From: a bacterium
GTDB lineage: Bacteria > Bacteroidota > Ignavibacteria > Kapaibacteriales > UBA7675
Assembly: GCA_030430495.1 (NCBI GenBank)
Contig: JAUIKM010000043.1
Coordinates: 1 to 48,247 of the forward strand
DNA length: 48,247 nucleotides
Direction: 5' to 3'
A model generated the notes under the pieces. It ran no database searches, was not told the DNA's origin, and saw only the letters and a program-made list of their open reading frames with translations. The position numbers and the translations under genes are program-made. Below, in pieces: positions 44,811-48,247 of this stretch (its first letter is position 1; every line of letters begins with the position of its first letter).

Positions 44811-46160
44811 ATGACTATCGAACAATTCTTCGACGCCGGCCTTGCGCACAGTTCCTACGCGGTCATCAGCAATGGGCAGATGGCGCTCGTCGATCCGGCG
44901 CGCAATCCGCAGCCCTACTACGATTTTGCCGCCAAACACAACGCCAGAATCACGGCTGTGATCGAAACACACCCGCACGCCGACTTCGTCAGCTCACACG
45001 CGCAGATTAAACAGGACACGGGCGCGACAATTTACGCCAGCTCGCTCATCGGCGCGGCGTACGACCACGAACACGTGGACGAGGGCGACACTGTGGCGCT
45101 CGGCGACGTCAAACTCGAGATCCTGCACACGCCGGGTCACTCGCCCGACAGCATCAGCATTCTGCTGCGCGACGAAAACGGCAAACAGCGCGCCGTTTTC
45201 ACAGGCGACACCCTGTTCGTCGGCGATGTAGGACGCCCGGACCTGCGCGAAGGCGTCGGCAACCTGAAAGCCAAACGCGAAGAGCTGGCGCGCCAGATGT
45301 ACCATTCGACGCGCGACAAACTGATGACGCTCGACAAAGAAACGCTCGTTTACCCGGCACACGGCGCGGGCTCGCTCTGCGGCAAAAGTTTAAGCGAGGA
45401 CCTGCACAGCACGATCGGCCGCGAGCTGCTGGAAAACTACGCGCTGCAACCGATGAGCGAGGAGGAATTCGTCAAGGTGTTAACCGCCGATCAGCCCTTC
45501 ATTCCCAAGTACTTCGGCCACGACGTCGAAGTCAACCGCAAGGGCGCGCGCAGCTACGGCGAGAGTCTCAAGGCCGTGCCGCGCCTGAATAAAGGCGAAA
45601 AACTTGAAGCCGGCGCCGTCGTGGTCGACGCGCGTCCCGACGATGAATTCAAGCGCGGCCATGCCGACGGCGCGTTTAACATTCAGAACGGCGGCAAGTT
45701 CGAAACCTGGCTGGGATCGATCGTCGGCCCGAACGAGAAGTTTTATCTCATCGCCGACGACGAGGCGACGCTGAGCGAACTGATCGAAAAAAGCGCCAAA
45801 ATCGGCTACGAAACGAATATCAAAGCCGCGGGCCTGTTTAACGAACTCAATGCCGCCGACCGCGCTACGACGTCGCCGGCCATGGCCCTGAACGAGTTCA
45901 AGACACAGCCGGACAAGTTTACCATTGTGGACGTGCGCAACACCGGTGAAATCGCCGGCGGCAAACTGTTTGCCCAGGCCGTCGCAGCGCCGCTGCCCGA
46001 CCTGCGCGAGCTGGCGTCCACGCTGCCGCGCGACAAGGACATCGTGGTGCACTGCGCCGCGGGTTATCGCTCTGCGGCCGGAGCGAGCATTCTGCAGGCG
46101 CAGCTCGGCAGTGAAGTCAAAGTGATGGACCTCGGAACCGCCATTCAATCTTTCGCATAA
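44811..46160 (+). CDS. cstB: CstB-like persulfide dioxygenase-rhodanese
   Basis: This 449-residue protein has three domains. The first (about 1-245) is a metallo-beta-lactamase of the ETHE1/persulfide dioxygenase type, with THPHADF (His54, His56, Asp58), GHSPDSISI, TGDTLFVGDVGRPDL and YPAHGAGSLCG. The second (about 265-345) is a rhodanese-like domain (AGAVVVDARPDDEFKRGHAD) without an active cysteine. The third (about 360-449) is a rhodanese with VVHCAAGYRSAAGA, whose cysteine is catalytic. The same three-domain order is known from CstB, which oxidises persulfides to sulfite and thiosulfate. It removes sulfane sulfur in the cytoplasm. Confidence 0.92.
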   Translation: MTIEQFFDAGLAHSSYAVISNGQMALVDPARNPQPYYDFAAKHNARITAVIETHPHADFVSSHAQIKQDTGATIYASSLIGAAYDHEHVDEGDTVALGDVKLEILHTPGHSPDSISILLRDENGKQRAVFTGDTLFVGDVGRPDLREGVGNLKAKREELARQMYHSTRDKLMTLDKETLVYPAHGAGSLCGKSLSEDLHSTIGRELLENYALQPMSEEEFVKVLTADQPFIPKYFGHDVEVNRKGARSYGESLKAVPRLNKGEKLEAGAVVVDARPDDEFKRGHADGAFNIQNGGKFETWLGSIVGPNEKFYLIADDEATLSELIEKSAKIGYETNIKAAGLFNELNAADRATTSPAMALNEFKTQPDKFTIVDVRNTGEIAGGKLFAQAVAAPLPDLRELASTLPRDKDIVVHCAAGYRSAAGASILQAQLGSEVKVMDLGTAIQSFA

Positions 46161-46306
46161 TTCCAACGGCGACCGGCGGGCGCACTTAAACACTTTGCGC
46201 CCGCCGACATCCCGCCCGCGTTGACGCGCTGTTAAACAGCCGCAACACCAACACAACAACAAAAACATTAAACACATATTCAGTCCGCGTTTTTAACGTG
46301 GAAGCA

Positions 46307-46894
46307 ATGGATCTTGCCATGAACGCACTTCTTGACATTGTTTCACAACCCTGGGCCTGGTACGTGGCCGGGCCGATGATCGCCCTGGTGATGTTCACCC
46401 TGTTTTACCTGGGGCGCACCTTCGGCGTATCGTCGACGATGCGCACGGCCTGCAGCCTGGCCGGCGGCGGGCGCTGCAACGCCTTTTTTGATCTGGACCT
46501 GCGCGAACACCGCTGGAATCTGGTTTTCATTCTCGGCGCGGTCGTCGGCGGCCTGCTGGCTTCGACATTCCTGAGCAACCCCGAGCCGCTGGCCCTTGCG
46601 GTTAAAACGCAGGCCGAACTGGCCTCGCTGGGAGTTATCGGCGCGGACGAAACGCTGGGTCTGATGCCCACGAGCCTGTTTTCCTGGGACGCGCTCTTTT
46701 CACTGCCCGGCCTGATGGCGATGGTCGTCGGCGGATTCCTGGTCGGTTTCGGCGCGCGCTACGCGGGCGGTTGCACGTCCGGGCACGGCATCACGGGCCT
46801 GAGCACGATGCAGTGGCCCTCCCTGCTGGCCGTCAGCGGCTTCTTCGTCGGCGGCTTGTTAACTACTCACTTTGTTTTACCAATAATCTTTTGA
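46307..46894 (+). CDS. YeeE/YedE-family transporter, first half (PmpA-like)
   Basis: This 195-residue membrane protein has about five helices. It carries [12 protein letters not shown] after helix 2 and the family motif [14 protein letters not shown] near the end, whose cysteine is at the transport path in YeeE proteins. It probably moves thiosulfate or another sulfur compound. Three starts are possible (GTG 46298, ATG 46307, ATG 46319). I chose 46307, which follows GTGGAAG. It is adjacent, 3 nt, to its second half. Confidence 0.85.
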   Translation: MDLAMNALLDIVSQPWAWYVAGPMIALVMFTLFYLGRTFGVSSTMRTACSLAGGGRCNAFFDLDLREHRWNLVFILGAVVGGLLASTFLSNPEPLALAVKTQAELASLGVIGADETLGLMPTSLFSWDALFSLPGLMAMVVGGFLVGFGARYAGGCTSGHGITGLSTMQWPSLLAVSGFFVGGLLTTHFVLPIIF

Positions 46895-46897
46895 GCC

Positions 46898-47317
46898 ATG
46901 CTGAAACGTTGTTTAAAATTCGGCCTGACAGGCGTTCTGTTCGGCATTGTGTTAACCAAGGCGGAGGTGATCTCCTGGTTCCGCATTCAGGAGATGTTTC
47001 GCTTTGACTCTTTCCACATGTACGGCATCCTCGGTTCGGCGGTCCTCGTCGGCGCGGGCATCGTCATGTTAATTAAACGCCTCAAGCTGACCTCCGCCGA
47101 GGGCGATCCGATCAGTTTTGCGGACAAGGCCCAGAGCATTCCGCGCTACCTGCTGGGCGGCTCGATCTTCGGCGCGGGCTGGGCGCTGAGCGGCGCGTGC
47201 CCGGGGCCGATGTACACCTTGCTGGGCAACGGCATCGGCGTGGCGGGCATCATGATCCTCTCGGCAATAGCCGGAACGTGGACTTACGGCATGCTGCGTG
47301 CAAGGCTGCCGCATTGA
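46898..47317 (+). CDS. YeeE/YedE-family transporter, second half (PmpB-like)
   Basis: This 139-residue membrane protein has about four helices and the motif SGACPGPMYTLLGNG, the counterpart of the CTSGHG motif in the first half. Together with the gene before it, it forms a split YeeE/YedE transporter, as in bigR operons. The last gene of the operon, it ends shortly before a terminator. A GCTTAAACA motif follows its stop directly. Confidence 0.85.
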   Translation: MLKRCLKFGLTGVLFGIVLTKAEVISWFRIQEMFRFDSFHMYGILGSAVLVGAGIVMLIKRLKLTSAEGDPISFADKAQSIPRYLLGGSIFGAGWALSGACPGPMYTLLGNGIGVAGIMILSAIAGTWTYGMLRARLPH

Positions 47318-47379
47318 GGACGCTTAAACACGCCCTTACCAAACCCGATAAATCCGCTTTTGTTCGTCATCGGGATTGA

Positions 47380-47411
47380 AGGCTCCGGTTGTTGAACGCG
47401 GAGTCTTTTTT
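47380..47411 (+). terminator. Intrinsic terminator of the sulfur operon
   Basis: AGGCTCCG (47380-47387) pairs with CGGAGTCT (47399-47406) with one G-T wobble, and TTTTTT follows. Confidence 0.75.
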
Positions 47412-47468
47412 GTTTAAGGTTCCCGAATGCGCAGCATGAAGCCGGGTGAAAGAAATTGACGCTCAACC

Positions 47469-48247
47469 TCAGGGCGTCTTGACAAACATCTGCGACTCGG
47501 CGTACCCCGCCGCGCCGAAGCGCAGGTAGTACGGGCCCGCCGGCAGGTCGGCAATGTCGAGCGTGATCGTGTTTAAATGTCCGTCATTTGGGATTACTTC
47601 GTTGCGGCGCGTGCGGCCCAGCGCATCGATGATCGCAATGGTCGGAATGATGCCGCCCAGGTTAAACACGCGCATGTCCAGCGTCGCGCCCGCCGGGTTC
47701 GGCGCGATGATAAATCCCGGACGGCCGCCGATTGCCAGACCGTAAGTCAGACAGGCGTCGCGCAGGATCAGGCTGCCGTCGCGTGTGTCGTTCTGCAGCG
47801 TCGCGCCGGTCCATTCAAAGTCGATGATCTCCAGCGCGGTGACGGTGTCGAGACTCATCAGCGCCACGCCTTCCAATGTAGTTAAACGCGCGCCGGCGTT
47901 CAGTGCGCCGCTGAACGACGCCTCTATGTCGACGATGCGCAGATCGTCTGCGGCGGCCGGGCGCAGCGACCAGGTGGCATTCTCCACGGCGCGCAGATCA
48001 AAAACCGCGCGATTGTAGCGGATGCTGGCGCGCCAGCCGTCCGGCATGCTGAATTCCGCGTCCCGCGCCTCCTCCAGCGTAAGATCTATCCCGATCTTTT
48101 CGCCGATGCCCGCCGTCACATCCGGCAGACTCACCAGCGTACGCGCCGCGCTGCGGCCTTCGCCGTTCAGGCTGACCGTCCAGATGTTCTCGCAGGGCGC
48201 GTCGGATTCGATGTTTAACTGTGCGTTTACTTCGCCCGACACGTGCG
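47469..48247 (-). CDS. Partial secreted protein with T9SS sorting domain
   Basis: The reading frame is open from the stop at 47469 to the right edge of the window, so the 5' part is missing. At least 257 residues are visible. The first part (DAPCENIWTVSLNGEGRSAA) looks like the end of an Ig-like choice-of-anchor domain, followed by a beta-rich domain (SLPDVTAGIGEKIGIDLTLE). The C-terminal 85 residues (GFIIAPNPAGATLDMRVFNL, IIDALGRTRRNEV, LPAGPYYLRFG) form a type A sorting domain, so the whole protein is probably exported by the type IX system. A GTG at 48242 could start translation, but there is no reason to prefer it. Confidence 0.8.
   Translation of the reverse strand, partial: HVSGEVNAQLNIESDAPCENIWTVSLNGEGRSAARTLVSLPDVTAGIGEKIGIDLTLEEARDAEFSMPDGWRASIRYNRAVFDLRAVENATWSLRPAAADDLRIVDIEASFSGALNAGARLTTLEGVALMSLDTVTALEIIDFEWTGATLQNDTRDGSLILRDACLTYGLAIGGRPGFIIAPNPAGATLDMRVFNLGGIIPTIAIIDALGRTRRNEVIPNDGHLNTITLDIADLPAGPYYLRFGAAGYAESQMFVKTP

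Overview
This 48 kb window looks like a chromosomal segment of a G+C-rich member of the Bacteroidota/FCB group (Ignavibacteriota, Kapabacteria or Rhodothermia are plausible; the sequence does not let me choose). Three things support this. Five large secreted proteins end in the beta-sandwich sorting domain used by the type IX secretion system. Several promoters fit the Bacteroidota pattern TTG-N19-21-TAnnTTTG (before a lipoprotein gene, before tRNA-Ser, and before an arsR gene). Many lipoproteins also have clear lipoboxes. Genes are densely packed, with several good intrinsic terminators.

Left part (1-28.3 kb): mostly envelope and housekeeping genes. There is a non-coding flank with a 15-bp tandem repeat, a FlgD-like lipoprotein, a TPR-HTH regulator, and a 1077-residue secreted protein. 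A ytfI/ytfJ-like (DUF2953 + GerW) pair follows, then an L-2-hydroxyglutarate oxidase, a frameshifted FN3 lipoprotein, a secreted M14 carboxypeptidase, and a GH113-like lipoprotein/nadC/membrane-protein operon. Next come a PolX-PHP protein with a degraded polymerase site, a lipoprotein/small protein/sirtuin/acpS operon, a DUF11-type secreted protein, tRNA-Ser(GCT), an SRPBCC protein, and two more secreted proteins, one of them a Ycf48-like propeller.

Middle (28.7-33.8 kb): a tandemly duplicated two-gene module on the minus strand. Each copy has a lipoprotein with a conserved N-terminal region and a long glycine-zipper C-terminus, followed by a small two-helix membrane protein and a related terminator. 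A third membrane-protein paralogue without a lipoprotein lies next to it. The lipoproteins resemble pore-forming, bacteriocin-like proteins and the partners could be immunity proteins; this is inference.

34.1-41.6 kb: a type I restriction-modification operon, hsdM-hsdS-HEPN-hsdR. The HsdS protein carries an extra N-terminal nucleotidyltransferase-like (MNT) domain, and the next gene, overlapping by 4 nt, encodes a protein with a HEPN-type R-x4-H motif. A HEPN/MNT pair thus appears to be built into the restriction system, with the MNT half fused to the specificity subunit. Together with the duplicated module this makes 28.7-41.6 kb a conflict/defence-type region and the most interesting part of the window.

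Right part (41.8-48.2 kb): gdhA, then a sulfide/persulfide detoxification operon (ArsR-family regulator, TauE-like exporter, CstB-like persulfide dioxygenase-rhodanese, and split YeeE/YedE transporters). Its promoter contains an inverted repeat between the two promoter boxes. A truncated type IX-secreted protein runs off the right end. A short motif, GCTTAAACA, recurs at the 3' ends of unrelated genes across the window.
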